NCBI GenBank assembly: GCA_946565805.1
Contig: CAMNWO010000011.1
Span: 1 to 64,000 of the forward strand
DNA from: an uncultured Clostridium sp.
GTDB taxonomy: Bacteria > Bacillota > Clostridia > TANB77 > CAG-508
Reading direction: 5' to 3'
Length of the DNA stretch: 64,000 nucleotides
How positions within the stretch are numbered: position 1 is the first letter of the stretch; every line of letters starts with the position of its first letter. The position numbers and the translations under genes were made by a program. This document shows, in pieces, positions 34,864-44,496 of this stretch. The notes under the pieces were generated by a model. That model was not told where the DNA came from and did not search any database. It saw nothing but the letters and a program-made list of their open reading frames with translations.

Positions 34864-37101
34864 ATGAAATTTGAACAATGGAACGGATTTAATTCTGGTG
34901 ATTGGCAAACTGAAATTAATGTAAGAGATTTTATTCAAAAAAATTATACTCCTTATGAAGGAGATGATAGCTTTTTAGCAGAAGCTACTGATAAAACAAA
35001 AAAGTTATGGAATGAAGTATTAGACCTATATAAAAAGGAACACGATAGTGAAGGTAGCGTTTTGGATATTGATACGAAAACACCTTCTACTATATCTAGT
35101 CATAAGCCAGGTTATATCCATCAAGATTTAGAAGATATTGTGGGGCTTCAAACTGATGCACCTTTAAAAAGAGCTATTATGCCATTTGGTGGAATTCGAA
35201 TTGTCGAGAAATCTTGTCAAGCTTATGGAAGAGAAGTTGACCCTGAGACAGATGAAATTTTCCACAAATATAGAAAAACTCACAATGATGGCGTATTTAG
35301 TGTTTACACACCAGATATTAGAGCTGCTAGAAGTTCTCATTTACTTACTGGTCTTCCTGACGGTTATGGTCGTGGAAGAATTATAGGTGATTACAGAAGA
35401 GTTGCTTTATATGGTGTAGATTGTTTAATTGACGAAAAGAAAAAAGAATTAGATGTTTTAAATCTTGATGAAATGACAGAAGACATAATTCGTGAAAGAG
35501 AAGAAATTAGTGAACAAATAACAGCTTTAAATGAATTAAAAATAATGGCTTCTAGCTATGGATTTGATATTTCAAAACCTGCTACAACAGCAAAAGAAGC
35601 TGTTCAATGGTTGTATTTTGGATACTTAGCTGCCATAAAAGATCAAAATGGTGCTGCTATGAGTATTGGAAGAACTTCAAGCTTTTTAGATATTTATTTT
35701 GAAAGAGACTTAAAAAATGGAGTAATAACAGAAGCTGAAGCACAAGAAATTATGGATCATTTTGTTATGAAATTGAGATTAGTACGTTTCTTAAGAACAC
35801 CTGAATATAATGAATTATTCAGTGGTGATCCAGTATGGGTAACAGAAAGTATTGGAGGTATGGGAATTGATGGAAGAACTTTAGTTACCAAAAACTCATT
35901 TAGAATTCTTCATACACTAGAAACTTTAGGACCTGCACCAGAACCAAATCTAACTGTTTTATGGTCTACTCAATTACCAGAAGGCTTTAAAAAATTTACA
36001 ACTAAATTATCCATTAACACATCTTCTATTCAATATGAAAATGACGATTTAATGAGAATTACATTAGGAGATGACTATGGTATTGCTTGTTGTGTCTCTC
36101 CTATGAAAATTGGTAAGCAAATGCAATTCTTTGGTGCTAGAGCTAACTTGGCAAAAACTTTATTATATGCTATCAATGGTGGTAGAGATGCTATCTCTGG
36201 AAAGCAAATCACACCAACCTATGCACCAATTACTTCTGAATATCTAGATTATGATGAAGTGATGGCTAAATTTAACCAAATGATGGATTATGTAGCAAAA
36301 ATTTATATAAAAGCTTTAAACATGATTCATTATATGCATGACAAATACTCTTATGAAGCGATTGAAATGGCATTACATGACAGAGAAATCCTTCGTACTA
36401 TGGCTTGTGGAATTGCTGGATTATCTGTTGTGGCCGATTCCTTATCTGCCATTAAATATGCTAAAGTAAAAGTTATTCGCGATGAAACTGGCTTAGCAAT
36501 TGATTATGAAGTAGAAGGTGACTTCCCAAAATACGGAAACGACGATGATAGAGTTGATCAAATCGCTGTAGATGTAGTAAAAAGTTTTATGAACAAATTA
36601 AGAAAACATCAAACTTATCGAAATGCAAAGCACACTTTATCTATATTAACCATCACATCTAACGTCGTTTATGGAAAGGCCACTGGAAATACACCAGATG
36701 GAAGAAGAGCTGGAGAACCATTTGGACCAGGTGCTAATCCTTTGCATGGAAGAGATACGAATGGTGCTTTATCTGTTATGAACACAATTGCAAAATTACC
36801 ATTTGACTCTTCTGAAGACGGAATCTCTTATACATTCTCTATTACACCAGGAACTCTTGGAAAATCAGAAGAAGAAAGGGTTAACAATTTAGTTAATATG
36901 TTAGATGGATATTTTGCTCAAACAGGACATCATATTAATGTAAATGTATTTGATAGAAGCCTACTAGAAGATGCCATGGAACATCCTGAAAAATATCCTC
37001 AATTAACCATTCGTGTATCTGGTTATGCTGTAAACTTTACTAAACTAACAAGAGAACAACAATTGGATGTAATCAATAGAACCATCCACGAAAAAATTTA
37101 G
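34864..37101 (+). CDS. pflB: Formate C-acetyltransferase (pyruvate formate-lyase)
   Basis: 745 aa. Glycyl-radical enzyme splitting pyruvate with CoA into acetyl-CoA and formate. The adjacent catalytic cysteines are in [12 protein letters not shown] (about residue 410) and the radical glycine in RVSGYAVNF (about 720). Full length. ATG 34864 has AAAGGAATG upstream. The activase follows after a 345-bp repeat-filled gap. Confidence 0.96.
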   Translation: MKFEQWNGFNSGDWQTEINVRDFIQKNYTPYEGDDSFLAEATDKTKKLWNEVLDLYKKEHDSEGSVLDIDTKTPSTISSHKPGYIHQDLEDIVGLQTDAPLKRAIMPFGGIRIVEKSCQAYGREVDPETDEIFHKYRKTHNDGVFSVYTPDIRAARSSHLLTGLPDGYGRGRIIGDYRRVALYGVDCLIDEKKKELDVLNLDEMTEDIIREREEISEQITALNELKIMASSYGFDISKPATTAKEAVQWLYFGYLAAIKDQNGAAMSIGRTSSFLDIYFERDLKNGVITEAEAQEIMDHFVMKLRLVRFLRTPEYNELFSGDPVWVTESIGGMGIDGRTLVTKNSFRILHTLETLGPAPEPNLTVLWSTQLPEGFKKFTTKLSINTSSIQYENDDLMRITLGDDYGIACCVSPMKIGKQMQFFGARANLAKTLLYAINGGRDAISGKQITPTYAPITSEYLDYDEVMAKFNQMMDYVAKIYIKALNMIHYMHDKYSYEAIEMALHDREILRTMACGIAGLSVVADSLSAIKYAKVKVIRDETGLAIDYEVEGDFPKYGNDDDRVDQIAVDVVKSFMNKLRKHQTYRNAKHTLSILTITSNVVYGKATGNTPDGRRAGEPFGPGANPLHGRDTNGALSVMNTIAKLPFDSSEDGISYTFSITPGTLGKSEEERVNNLVNMLDGYFAQTGHHINVNVFDRSLLEDAMEHPEKYPQLTIRVSGYAVNFTKLTREQQLDVINRTIHEKI

Positions 37102-37432
37102 GGTGCAATGGGGACGTTTCCTTTTGCTCCTTTTGGCGCATTTGGGGACACATCTTTATCTTTTTAATTTTTCATTTGTTATTAAATATTATTTTTTATA
37201 AGAATAACGAATGCAAATAAAATCATGTTAGAAATTTTTAATCAATTTTATGGAAAGAGTTCACGGTAATCGTGGAAGGGTGCCATAAAATTGATTTAGA
37301 ATTTCTTAATGATGTAATGTCAGCCGAGTCATTCTTATAAAAAATAATATTTAATAACATGTAAGATTCATTAATTAAAGATGTGTCCCCAAATGCGCCA
37401 AAAGGAGCAAAAGGAAACGTCCCCATTGCACC
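37102..37432. repeat. Nested 331-bp hairpin element between pflB and pflA
   Basis: Outer arms of about 55 bp (37102-37157 and 37377-37432) are near-perfect inverse copies containing GGGGACG and GGGGACAC cores. Inside, a second pair (TTAAATATTATTTTTTATAA and its inverse) and a third (TCAATTTTATGG/CCATAAAATTGA) pair in register, so the whole unit folds as one long hairpin with a small stem-loop at the tip (CACGGTAATCGTGG). MITE-like; starts right after the pflB stop. Confidence 0.85.
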
Positions 37433-37446
37433 AAAGGAGTAAAAAA

Positions 37447-38180
37447 ATGGAAGATAAAGATTTGAGATATTATGCTAAAGTTCATTCGATTGAGTCTTTT
37501 GGAACTGTTGACGGTCCTGGCATTCGATTTGTTTTATTTTTACAAGGATGCCATTTGCAATGTAAGTATTGTCATAATCGAGATACTTGGGATATGAATA
37601 AAGGGGAATATAAGTCGTTGGATGATATTTTTGAGAAAATTATGCGTTATAAAAATTATATTTGTCCAAATCGGTGGTGTTACGGTTACTGGTGGCGAGC
37701 CTCTTTTACAAGTTAAGTTTTTGATTGAGCTTTTTACAAAATTAAAAGAACAAAATATTCATACTTGTATTGATACTTCTCGGTATGGTTTCTTTAACAG
37801 ATGATATTAAAAAATTACTGTCTTTAACAGATTTAGTTTTACTAGATATTAAGCATATTAATGATGAAAAATGCAAGGATTTAGTTGGATTTTCCAATCA
37901 ATTGGAATTGGAGTTTGCTCGTTATTTAAGCAATCATGACATTCCAATTTGGATTAGACAAGTTTTAGTTCCAGGCCTTACTGATGATAAACAGGATTTA
38001 TTGAAATTGAAGGATTTTATTTCTAGCTTAAAAACAGTTCAAAAAGTAGAAGTTCTTCCTTTTCATTCTATGGGTAAGTTTAAATGGAAAAGGCTTGGTC
38101 TGGATTATGCTTTGGAAAATGTTCAAGATGCTAGTTTAGGGGATATAAAAAAAGCAAAGGAAGTTTTAGAAATAACCTAA
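37447..38180 (+). CDS. pflA: Pyruvate formate-lyase activating enzyme, with two CGG +1 frameshifts
   Basis: Radical-SAM glycyl-radical activase, 243 aa when CGG 37672-37674 and 37781-37783 are read +1. Cluster motif [14 protein letters not shown] (CxxxCxxC type); the first shift gives [16 protein letters not shown] with the family's GGE motif, the second CIDTSGMV, where the family has DTSG. Without shifts the frame stops at 37716. RBS AAAGGAG precedes ATG 37447. It activates PflB next door; the wide gap suggests partial uncoupling of expression. Confidence 0.92.
37672..37674 (+). other. pflA: CGG +1 frameshift site 1 of pflA
   Basis: AAT CGG TGG; skipping C gives AAT GGT GGT GTT (Asn-Gly-Gly-Val). 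One of two sites where the fourth base is T. Confidence 0.88.
37781..37783 (+). other. pflA: CGG +1 frameshift site 2 of pflA
   Basis: TCT CGG TAT; skipping C gives TCT GGT ATG (Ser-Gly-Met) of the conserved DTSG segment. The fourth base is T. Confidence 0.88.
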
Positions 38181-38208
38181 ATCTTCCTTTTTCATTTTTA
38201 AATAATTC

Positions 38209-38230
38209 CCAAAAGGGTCATCCCTTTTGG
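38209..38230 (+). terminator. Likely terminator of pflA
   Basis: CCAAAAGGG pairs with CCCTTTTGG across 4 nt; the T tract is weak. It is followed by a repeat hairpin. Confidence 0.6.
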
Positions 38231-38239
38231 CAATATTTA

Positions 38240-38277
38240 AAATGAGACAAAAAAGGACTGTCCCCTTTGTCTCATTT
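38240..38277. repeat. Single REP-like hairpin
   Basis: AAATGAGACAAA and TTTGTCTCATTT bracket a core with GGACTGTCCCC. Shortest member of the dispersed family, next to the 38280 stop codon. Confidence 0.85.
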
Positions 38278-38279
38278 CA

Positions 38280-39215
38280 TTACATTCCTAATAATTTTAA
38301 TTCAATATTTTCCATTTTATATTTTCCATCTACTAATTTGAATTCTACTAAAGTATCTTCTAATGTTTCTTTGTTTTGTCTTAAATCTGTTGTAAAGTAT
38401 AGTTTGATTTGTGGAATTTCTACTTGGTTAGTTATGATTTCTCTAAATGTTTCTGCCATGTGTTTTTCATCTTCACATACAAAGATTAATTGTGGAAGAC
38501 TGCTAAATCCTGAGTCTCCTAGCACAAAATTTTCATAGAATTCTTTAAATAATCTTACTTTGTCTACTGCTTTCTTTTGCCATTCTGGCTCTCTTCTGAT
38601 TACTTCAAAAACAAATTGGATTGATTTATTGTTTTTGGTTAGTTTTACACTTCCTCCAGTTGCTTTAAATATTTTTCCACTTACTTTTGCTGTAATGGCT
38701 GGTTTTACTACATAGCTATCAAATGCCTTTACTTTTCTTAAGTAAGCAATTAATGTTTGATTTCCTGCTAATCTCTTCTTAATCATAGGAACTGGTTTTG
38801 TATTATCAGATGGTTGCCATTTACAGTCAATTTCTTTTGAGTTTAATAAATATTTTCCCATCTTTTCTAAACAATAAATTCTATAAATTCCTTTTCCTTC
38901 GTCAGATGTAAAGTAATATCTTGTTAAGATCTTAGATTTTACTAATTGGTCTAATTTATTGTTTAATTTATCTTGTGATTTTGGGTCAATCCCTTTAATT
39001 TCTAACATTTGGTATAATTGTCTTGAGGTAATAAATTCAAATTCATTTACTAAATCTAAAATAGCAAAGTGAATTTCATTAATATGCCCTATGTCAATTT
39101 TGTGTACAATTTGGTTCATAGATACATATCCGTCTTTCCCATCAAATGTTTTGATTTCACCTTCTCTGATGGCAAAAGGTGATACTTGTGCTTTAATTTG
39201 GTTATCTTCAACCAT
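38280..39215 (-). CDS. Possible winged-helix DNA-binding protein, unknown function
   Basis: 311 aa, not firmly recognised. The N-terminal 130 residues look like a winged helix (AILDLVNEFEFITSRQLYQML, then KSKILTRYYF). The C-terminal half (FVFEVIRREPEW...LIFVCEDEKH) has the alternating strand/helix pattern of restriction-like folds, as in replication-relaxation-type proteins. That link is tentative. GAGGAGG precedes ATG 39215. Follows the S1-domain gene on the same strand. Confidence 0.65.
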   Translation of the reverse strand: MVEDNQIKAQVSPFAIREGEIKTFDGKDGYVSMNQIVHKIDIGHINEIHFAILDLVNEFEFITSRQLYQMLEIKGIDPKSQDKLNNKLDQLVKSKILTRYYFTSDEGKGIYRIYCLEKMGKYLLNSKEIDCKWQPSDNTKPVPMIKKRLAGNQTLIAYLRKVKAFDSYVVKPAITAKVSGKIFKATGGSVKLTKNNKSIQFVFEVIRREPEWQKKAVDKVRLFKEFYENFVLGDSGFSSLPQLIFVCEDEKHMAETFREIITNQVEIPQIKLYFTTDLRQNKETLEDTLVEFKLVDGKYKMENIELKLLGM

Positions 39216-39267
39216 TTTAATCCCTCCTCTTAGATACGTTAATTACGGTATCCATAAATTTAAATAC

Positions 39268-40072
39268 TTAAACAATTGCTAATTTTATCTTTTTTCTTTC
39301 GTTATCTATTTTCTTGATATAGACATCTACTGTTTTTCCATATTCAAGACCTTCTTCGTATTCCGCCATTCCAACTAGATTGGGAGTTAGTTCTATAAAG
39401 ATTCCATTTCTATTTTTTTCTGTTTCTCTAACAATTCCTTTTGTTTTAGTACCAGGTGTGAACATTTTTGCATTTTCTTCCCAAGTGCCTAATGTTTCTT
39501 TGTAAGATAGAATAACTTTTCCTGTCTCCCTATCTATTGATTTTACCACAATTTCTACTTTTTGTCCAATATTTAATCTTTCAAATGGACTTTTTATTCT
39601 TGCAATCGATAAATCTTCAATATGGGCTAAGCCTACAACGCCTCCTCCTATTTCAATAAAAGCCCCATATGGCTTGATACCCTTTACAATTCCGTGTTAG
39701 CCTTTCTCCTTCTTTTAAATCGTTTTTTATCCATTTCAAAGCTTCTTGTTGAACTTCTTTTCTCGATAGAATAACATGATTTGTCTCTTTTACTTCTTTA
39801 ATTTTAAATTGTACAAATTTATGAACCTTTCCTGTACATAAATTAATTTTCGGCATTCCATTTTCATCTGTATGGATTGCTTCTACTTCTTGTCTTGGCA
39901 TAATGCCTGTTATTCCATTTTCAAATTGAATATACAAATTATAATCTTCATCGCATTCTTTGACTAGTCCTTGTAATACTTCATTTGTATGGATATAGTT
40001 CTCTATATTATTAGAAGTTAATTCTGTAATTTCGTTATTCCAACCTTCTGGTTTGAATTTTAGTGAATTCAT
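39268..40072 (-). CDS. S1 RNA-binding-domain protein, with one CGG +1 frameshift
   Basis: 267 aa when CGG 39694-39692 is read +1. Three S1-type OB domains: about 30-115, 120-195 (GERLTGIVKGIKPYGAFIEI and VVGLAHIEDLS) and 205-267. The shift creates the glycine of GxVxxIxxYGAF, the S1 signature. Unshifted reading ends after 13 residues. Shorter than full ribosomal protein S1; it resembles the S1-like proteins of Firmicutes, which may bind mRNA or ribosomes. AAGGAG precedes ATG 40072. Confidence 0.88.
39692..39694 (-). other. CGG +1 frameshift site of the S1-domain gene
   Basis: ACA CGG AAT; skipping C gives ACA GGA ATT GTA (Thr-Gly-Ile-Val). The same local codon pair (ACA CGG AAT) occurs at the PBP site 19936. 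Confidence 0.88.
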
Positions 40073-40160
40073 TCGTTTTTTTCTCCTTTTTGTCTTTTGT
40101 TTATTTTATTATATATTTTTTATATTTTATTTTCAATAGTTCTTACCTAAAAATTTTTAT

Positions 40161-40189
40161 TTGTTTTTTTATGTAAAACATGTTATAAT
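40161..40189 (+). promoter_or_regulatory. Promoter of the NadR-like gene
   Basis: TTGTTT, 17-bp spacer, TATAAT; good RBS AAAGGAG follows. Confidence 0.7.
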
Positions 40190-40221
40190 ATTGTACATAA
40201 AATAAGAAAGGAGATTTGATT

Positions 40222-41958
40222 ATGATTACAACTGAAATCAATCAAGAAACTGATATCCAAACATCACGGGAGGAAAATCCTTTTGCTACTAGCTTAACAT
40301 CAGATTCTGTTGTTCTAGTAATTGGCAGATGGATGCCCATTCACAATGGTCATAAAGCATTCTTAATACAACTTGCTAAATCTTGTGGCAAACTTATTGT
40401 AGGGATTGGTTCTTGCTATGAAAATGGTACGAGCCGGAACTGCATTCCTGCTGTAGAACGAGAAAAGATGTTACGAGCTATCTTTAAAAAAGAAGCTATA
40501 CCAGAGGAGGCATATGATATTGTATGCATTCCGGATTTTTCAACTTTTGGAGAATGGCTTGCTGTGGTAAAGCAACTGTGTGTTCTAAAAGGGGTTACTC
40601 ATTTTTGTAGTGGGAATAAGGAAGATATTTTGGATGAATTGGAAAAAATAGGAGAAGATTTTCCTTATGAAATTATCAATCCAGAAACTAATTCAAAAAT
40701 CTCTTATCATGCAACCTCTATCCGTCTGCTGATTTATCGGGGAGATTATGAAAGACTGGAGAAAATGATTCCAACTGAAGTAAAACCAATTCTTTTTAAG
40801 AATACTTTCAAAGAAATTATTGCCTCAAGTAGGAAACGTGGCATTAAGATAATTCCAGGTAGGCAGACTGTGGACATCATCTTCTTAGTTCGCAACTTGG
40901 CAGATGGTAAGCTTTATGTTCTGCTTGGAAAGCGTTCGATGAAAAAAGTTGACTTTCCTGGTTTCTTAGGACTTCCTGGTGGAGGAATTGACTTATTTGA
41001 AACTCCTACTGCTGCGGCATTAAGAGAGTTCCAAGAAGAAACAGGCTTAACATTTCAAATGATTGATAACTCTTTGGAACCCGCTATTGTAAAATGTTCT
41101 GACATTCCCAATTCCACTTTAGAGCAAATGCATTTTATTGGAATTTATAGCTCAGAAGATGAAACAATGGCAGGCACAAGAGGAGGTTCTTCTCAGTGTT
41201 TTGGCATCTTTGTAGAAGAAGATTTGGAAAAATATGAGGATTTTTTAAATCCAACTGATGATTTGACAGATGTAAAATTCTATGAAGTACATGATGCTAT
41301 CGCGAAAGGGTTGGCTTATCAACATGGTGAAATGCTCGAAAAAGCAATTACCATGTTTGATGCCTCTCCAAAATTAGTTAAGCCAATAACAAGTGAAAGC
41401 CTGAAGGAAAATTCCGAAACGCTCGTTATCTCTTTTGTGGGAGCTTCTGGTTCTGGAAAGAGTACCGCTGCCTTGGGTGCAACCTACATGATGAAGAAAA
41501 AAGGTGCTTCTGTGGAATATGTCCCAGAATTTGCAAAAGATCTGTTTTACAATGGATTATTGGGAAAATATATTCCTAACCAATCTTACATCATTAGCGA
41601 GCAATATAAGCGCATTTATGATTTACTTGGTCAGGTAGATTTCATTGTGACCGATGCAGGAATGGAAATTAGTGCATTCCATGCCTCTTACGAAAGTAAA
41701 GAAGTAGAAAATCTAGCTTGGTATCTTCGTAATAAGACAAAGCAAGTAACTATCTTTATTGAAAGAGATGAGGAGAAAGTACCTTTTGAAACAAAAGGAC
41801 GTACAGAAAGCGAAGCTGAAAGCAGACTTTTTGGAATTAAATTAGAAGAATACATGAGAAATAATCATGTTTCTTTCTTTAAAGTAAAAGGTTCTGATGA
41901 AGCCGTTGATAAAGCTTTATTTGTTGCTTCTGGTCATTTGTCAGACAAATTGAAGTAG
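40222..41958 (+). CDS. Three-domain NAD enzyme: NMN adenylyltransferase, Nudix, NadR-type kinase
   Basis: 578 aa. N-terminal nucleotidyltransferase (GRWMPIHNGHKAF with HxGH, ATSIRLLI as the ISxTxxR equivalent), a central Nudix hydrolase (GLPGGGIDLFE then REFQEETGL) and a C-terminal P-loop domain of the NadR ribosylnicotinamide-kinase type (GASGSGKSTAA). A fused salvage and housekeeping enzyme of NAD metabolism. CGG is in frame three times (40267, 40435, 40738) and must be read as arginine; a +1 shift at the first would hit a stop within ten codons. Higher GC and different codon use than neighbours indicate transfer from a standard-code donor. Confidence 0.88.
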   Translation: MITTEINQETDIQTSREENPFATSLTSDSVVLVIGRWMPIHNGHKAFLIQLAKSCGKLIVGIGSCYENGTSRNCIPAVEREKMLRAIFKKEAIPEEAYDIVCIPDFSTFGEWLAVVKQLCVLKGVTHFCSGNKEDILDELEKIGEDFPYEIINPETNSKISYHATSIRLLIYRGDYERLEKMIPTEVKPILFKNTFKEIIASSRKRGIKIIPGRQTVDIIFLVRNLADGKLYVLLGKRSMKKVDFPGFLGLPGGGIDLFETPTAAALREFQEETGLTFQMIDNSLEPAIVKCSDIPNSTLEQMHFIGIYSSEDETMAGTRGGSSQCFGIFVEEDLEKYEDFLNPTDDLTDVKFYEVHDAIAKGLAYQHGEMLEKAITMFDASPKLVKPITSESLKENSETLVISFVGASGSGKSTAALGATYMMKKKGASVEYVPEFAKDLFYNGLLGKYIPNQSYIISEQYKRIYDLLGQVDFIVTDAGMEISAFHASYESKEVENLAWYLRNKTKQVTIFIERDEEKVPFETKGRTESEAESRLFGIKLEEYMRNNHVSFFKVKGSDEAVDKALFVASGHLSDKLK

Positions 41959-41997
41959 GATATTCAGTTAAAAATTGCTGGTATATAGCAGTTTTCT

Positions 41998-42033
41998 AAA
42001 AAGAACTTTCATCCAAACGATGAAAGTTCTTTT
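41998..42033. terminator. Bidirectional terminator
   Basis: AAAAGAACTTTCATC pairs with GATGAAAGTTCTTTT; lies between convergent genes. Confidence 0.88.
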
Positions 42034-42038
42034 CTATT

Positions 42039-42758
42039 TTATCCTTTTAAAATTTTATTCACTTCTTCTTTTCTTAAATATCTCCATTTTCCAAGTGGTA
42101 AATCTTTTACCCCAACACCTGCTATCTTACTCCTATGTAATGCTAAAACCTTATGTCCCACCACTTCACACATTTTGCGAACCTGTCTATTTTTCCCCTC
42201 ATGAATTGTAATTTCTAGCCTTGACTGATTTTTTTCTTCATCTGTTTTTAAAATTTTGACTCTAGCTGGTCTTGTGGTATAATCTTCTATTTTCACACCA
42301 CTTTTTAATTGTTCCACTGCTTCTTTTGAAACAATTCCTTTTATTGTAACCGTATACGTTTTTTCTATTTCATGTTTTGGATGTGTTACTTGATACACAA
42401 AGTCCCCGTCATTCGTTAAAATCAAAGCTCCAGAAGTATACATATCTAGCCTTCCTACAGGCACAATTCTTTGCTTCACTTTGACTAAATCTAGCACAGA
42501 ATCTCGATTGAATTGGTCTTTTGCTGTTGTTACATAACCAATTGGCTTGTTTAACAAAATATACACTTTTTCTTCTTGCATGGTTACTATTTTCCCATTA
42601 TACTCTACTATATCTTTTGCTGGATTTATTTTAGTTCCTAATTCTATCACAACTTTGCTATTTACACTTATTTTTCCTTGTATGATTAACTCTTCTGCTT
42701 TTCTTCTAGAGGCTACTCCTGCTTCTGCTAAATATTTTTGCAGTCTTACTTCTTCCAA
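42039..42758 (-). CDS. rluB: Pseudouridine synthase, RsuA/RluB family
   Basis: 239 aa. N-terminal S4 domain (RLQKYLAEAGVASRRKAEELI) and catalytic GRLDMYTSGALILTNDG with the Asp. Modifies 23S or 16S rRNA; RluB is more likely than RsuA by overall pattern. TTG 42758 behind AAAGGAGG is the start; an upstream ATG lies in a repeat and would place the RBS inside the gene. Confidence 0.9.
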   Translation of the reverse strand: MEEVRLQKYLAEAGVASRRKAEELIIQGKISVNSKVVIELGTKINPAKDIVEYNGKIVTMQEEKVYILLNKPIGYVTTAKDQFNRDSVLDLVKVKQRIVPVGRLDMYTSGALILTNDGDFVYQVTHPKHEIEKTYTVTIKGIVSKEAVEQLKSGVKIEDYTTRPARVKILKTDEEKNQSRLEITIHEGKNRQVRKMCEVVGHKVLALHRSKIAGVGVKDLPLGKWRYLRKEEVNKILKG

Positions 42759-42773
42759 CTTTTTTCCTCCTTT

Positions 42774-42807
42774 GATGTTTTTTGGGACGGGGTCAAAAAA
42801 CATCGTT
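42774..42807. repeat. Single arm of the GGGACGGGGTC repeat
   Basis: Same 34-bp sequence as the arms at 2822-2932. It supplies the stop codon (TTTTTTGA) of the gene at 42793-43479. Confidence 0.85.
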
Positions 42808-43479
42808 TTCTTTTAATTTTAACTTTATAAATCTAATGCTTTCTTCTAAGTTTTCTAGTAATTCTTCTTTGGTAAAGATTTGATATTCTTCTTTCTCTTT
42901 GCTTTGTGTTTTCATTTTTTCTTGAATAAAAAGAATGGTATTTTTAATGTCACCGTCAGTAAACTTAAATTCTTCTAGTTCTTCACTATCTTTTTTTATT
43001 TTTCTATCATAGATTGGAACAACTATCTCTTTATTATTTTTTAAATAGTTTGTAAAATTCCTAAAATCCTTTTGCTTGATTTTTACCGCTTCATCCCATT
43101 TTACAACCTTCTTCGTTCCGTCTTTTAGCTTCAGTTTTATTAGGTTACTTCTTTTATCAAAATTCTCAAAATAGTTTTGATAGGTATAGGTATTCCAATA
43201 ATAATCCGTTAATAAGTGACAATAATATCCTTTTATAATCGGATTTTTCATCTTATTTTTGTATTGTTCTTTAAAACTATCGATATCTGGTATCGGAATC
43301 TCAATTCCATTTATAATCTGTCTTTTGGGATAATGCGTTTGATAGTCTTTTACAACTTTTGATACCTCTTTTACATTATATCCTTCTAAAATATCTGGCA
43401 TGATATTGCCAAAGGTAAATTCATTCTTTCCCTTATCTATTTGATTTGCTGTAACAAAATGGGTAATCCATGATGGCAT
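42793..43479 (-). CDS. Putative zinc-dependent phospholipase C/hydrolase-like protein
   Basis: 228 aa. Starts MPSWITHFVTANQI and contains GNIMPDI, YYCHLLTDYYW, a pattern of His/Asp residues seen in zinc-dependent phospholipase C-like proteins of Clostridia. No signal peptide, so it is probably cytoplasmic. Function uncertain. ATG 43479 behind AAGGAGG. The last codons lie in repeat DNA, so the C-terminus may have been altered by the insertion. Confidence 0.65.
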   Translation of the reverse strand: MPSWITHFVTANQIDKGKNEFTFGNIMPDILEGYNVKEVSKVVKDYQTHYPKRQIINGIEIPIPDIDSFKEQYKNKMKNPIIKGYYCHLLTDYYWNTYTYQNYFENFDKRSNLIKLKLKDGTKKVVKWDEAVKIKQKDFRNFTNYLKNNKEIVVPIYDRKIKKDSEELEEFKFTDGDIKNTILFIQEKMKTQSKEKEEYQIFTKEELLENLEESIRFIKLKLKENDVF

Positions 43480-43526
43480 TTTGTATTCCTCCTTAACAGG
43501 GATTTTAAGGTGCGCACTTCCAAGTA

Positions 43527-44475
43527 TTACTTATCTGTAATTCGTTTACACTCATAACAGCTAAGGTCATCCTCTAATCCCTCTAGCAGTTTTTGAAAGT
43601 ATTCTGGTAATCTAGCTTCTAAAAACATTTCTTGCTCTGTGGTTGGATGTTTGAATTTTAAGCTTTTAGCATGCAAAGTTTGTCCGTTGAATTCCCCATT
43701 CATTTTTTCCATTCGAATAGGTTGTATCACCTATAATTGGATAGCCAATTTGTGATAGATGCACTCTAATTTGGTGGGTTCTTCCTGTTTCTATTTTTAC
43801 TTCTAATAGGGAACAATTATGATGTGGATATCTTTTTATTACTTTAAAATGAGTAATAGCTTCTTTTCCATTTTTCGTTACCGCCATCTTTTTTCTGTCT
43901 TTTGTGCTTCTTCCAATTGGCATATTAATGGTTGCCTCATTTTCTTTTACAATACCTCTTACCATTGCTATATATGTTTTGTTTACTTCGTGATTTCTAA
44001 TTTGTTCACTTAAGTGAATATGTGCTTTATCATTTTTGGCAATAATTAAAATTCCAGAAGTGTCTTTATCAATTCGGTGTACAATTCCAGGTCTAATTTC
44101 TCCTCCTATACCAGATAGAGAGTCTTTGCAAATTGCCATAATGGCATTAACTAACGTTCCATCTGGATTCCCATTGGCTGGATGTACTACCATTCCTTTT
44201 GGTTTGTTAACAACAATAATATCTTTATCTTCATAAATAATTTCAACTGGAATATCTTGTGCTTTTAGTTCAATCTCCTTTGCCTCTTCTTGTTCTACTG
44301 TTATGGTATCATTTTCTTGTATTTTATAAGAAGCTTTTGTTTTTCTATTATTTACTAAAATCTTTTCTTCGTTAATTAACCTTTGTATGGTAACTCTAGA
44401 AAGTTCTTCTTTTTTAGCTAGATAACTATCAATTCTGCTATTTGCTTCTACTTTTTTTACTACAAAAGTTTCCAA
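43527..44475 (-). CDS. rluD: Pseudouridine synthase RluD family, with one CGG +1 frameshift
   Basis: 315 aa when CGG 43686-43684 is read +1. S4 domain at the N-terminus (RIDSYLAKKEELSRVTIQRLI), catalytic HRIDKDTSGILIIAKND, ETGRTHQIRVHLSQIGYPIIGD; the shifted frame supplies GQTLHAKSLKFKHP, the usual RluA-family ending (QxLHAxxLxFxHP). Unshifted reading ends after six codons. TTG 44475 behind AAGGAAAG. Modifies 23S rRNA helix 69. It follows lspA by 21 bp, the classic lspA-rluD pair. Confidence 0.93.
43684..43686 (-). other. rluD: CGG +1 frameshift site of rluD
   Basis: CAA CGG ACA; skipping C gives CAA GGA CAA ACT (Gln-Gly-Gln-Thr), the glycine before the conserved QTLHA. Confidence 0.88.
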
Positions 44476-44496
44476 ATCTGCTTTCCTTCCCTTCTT

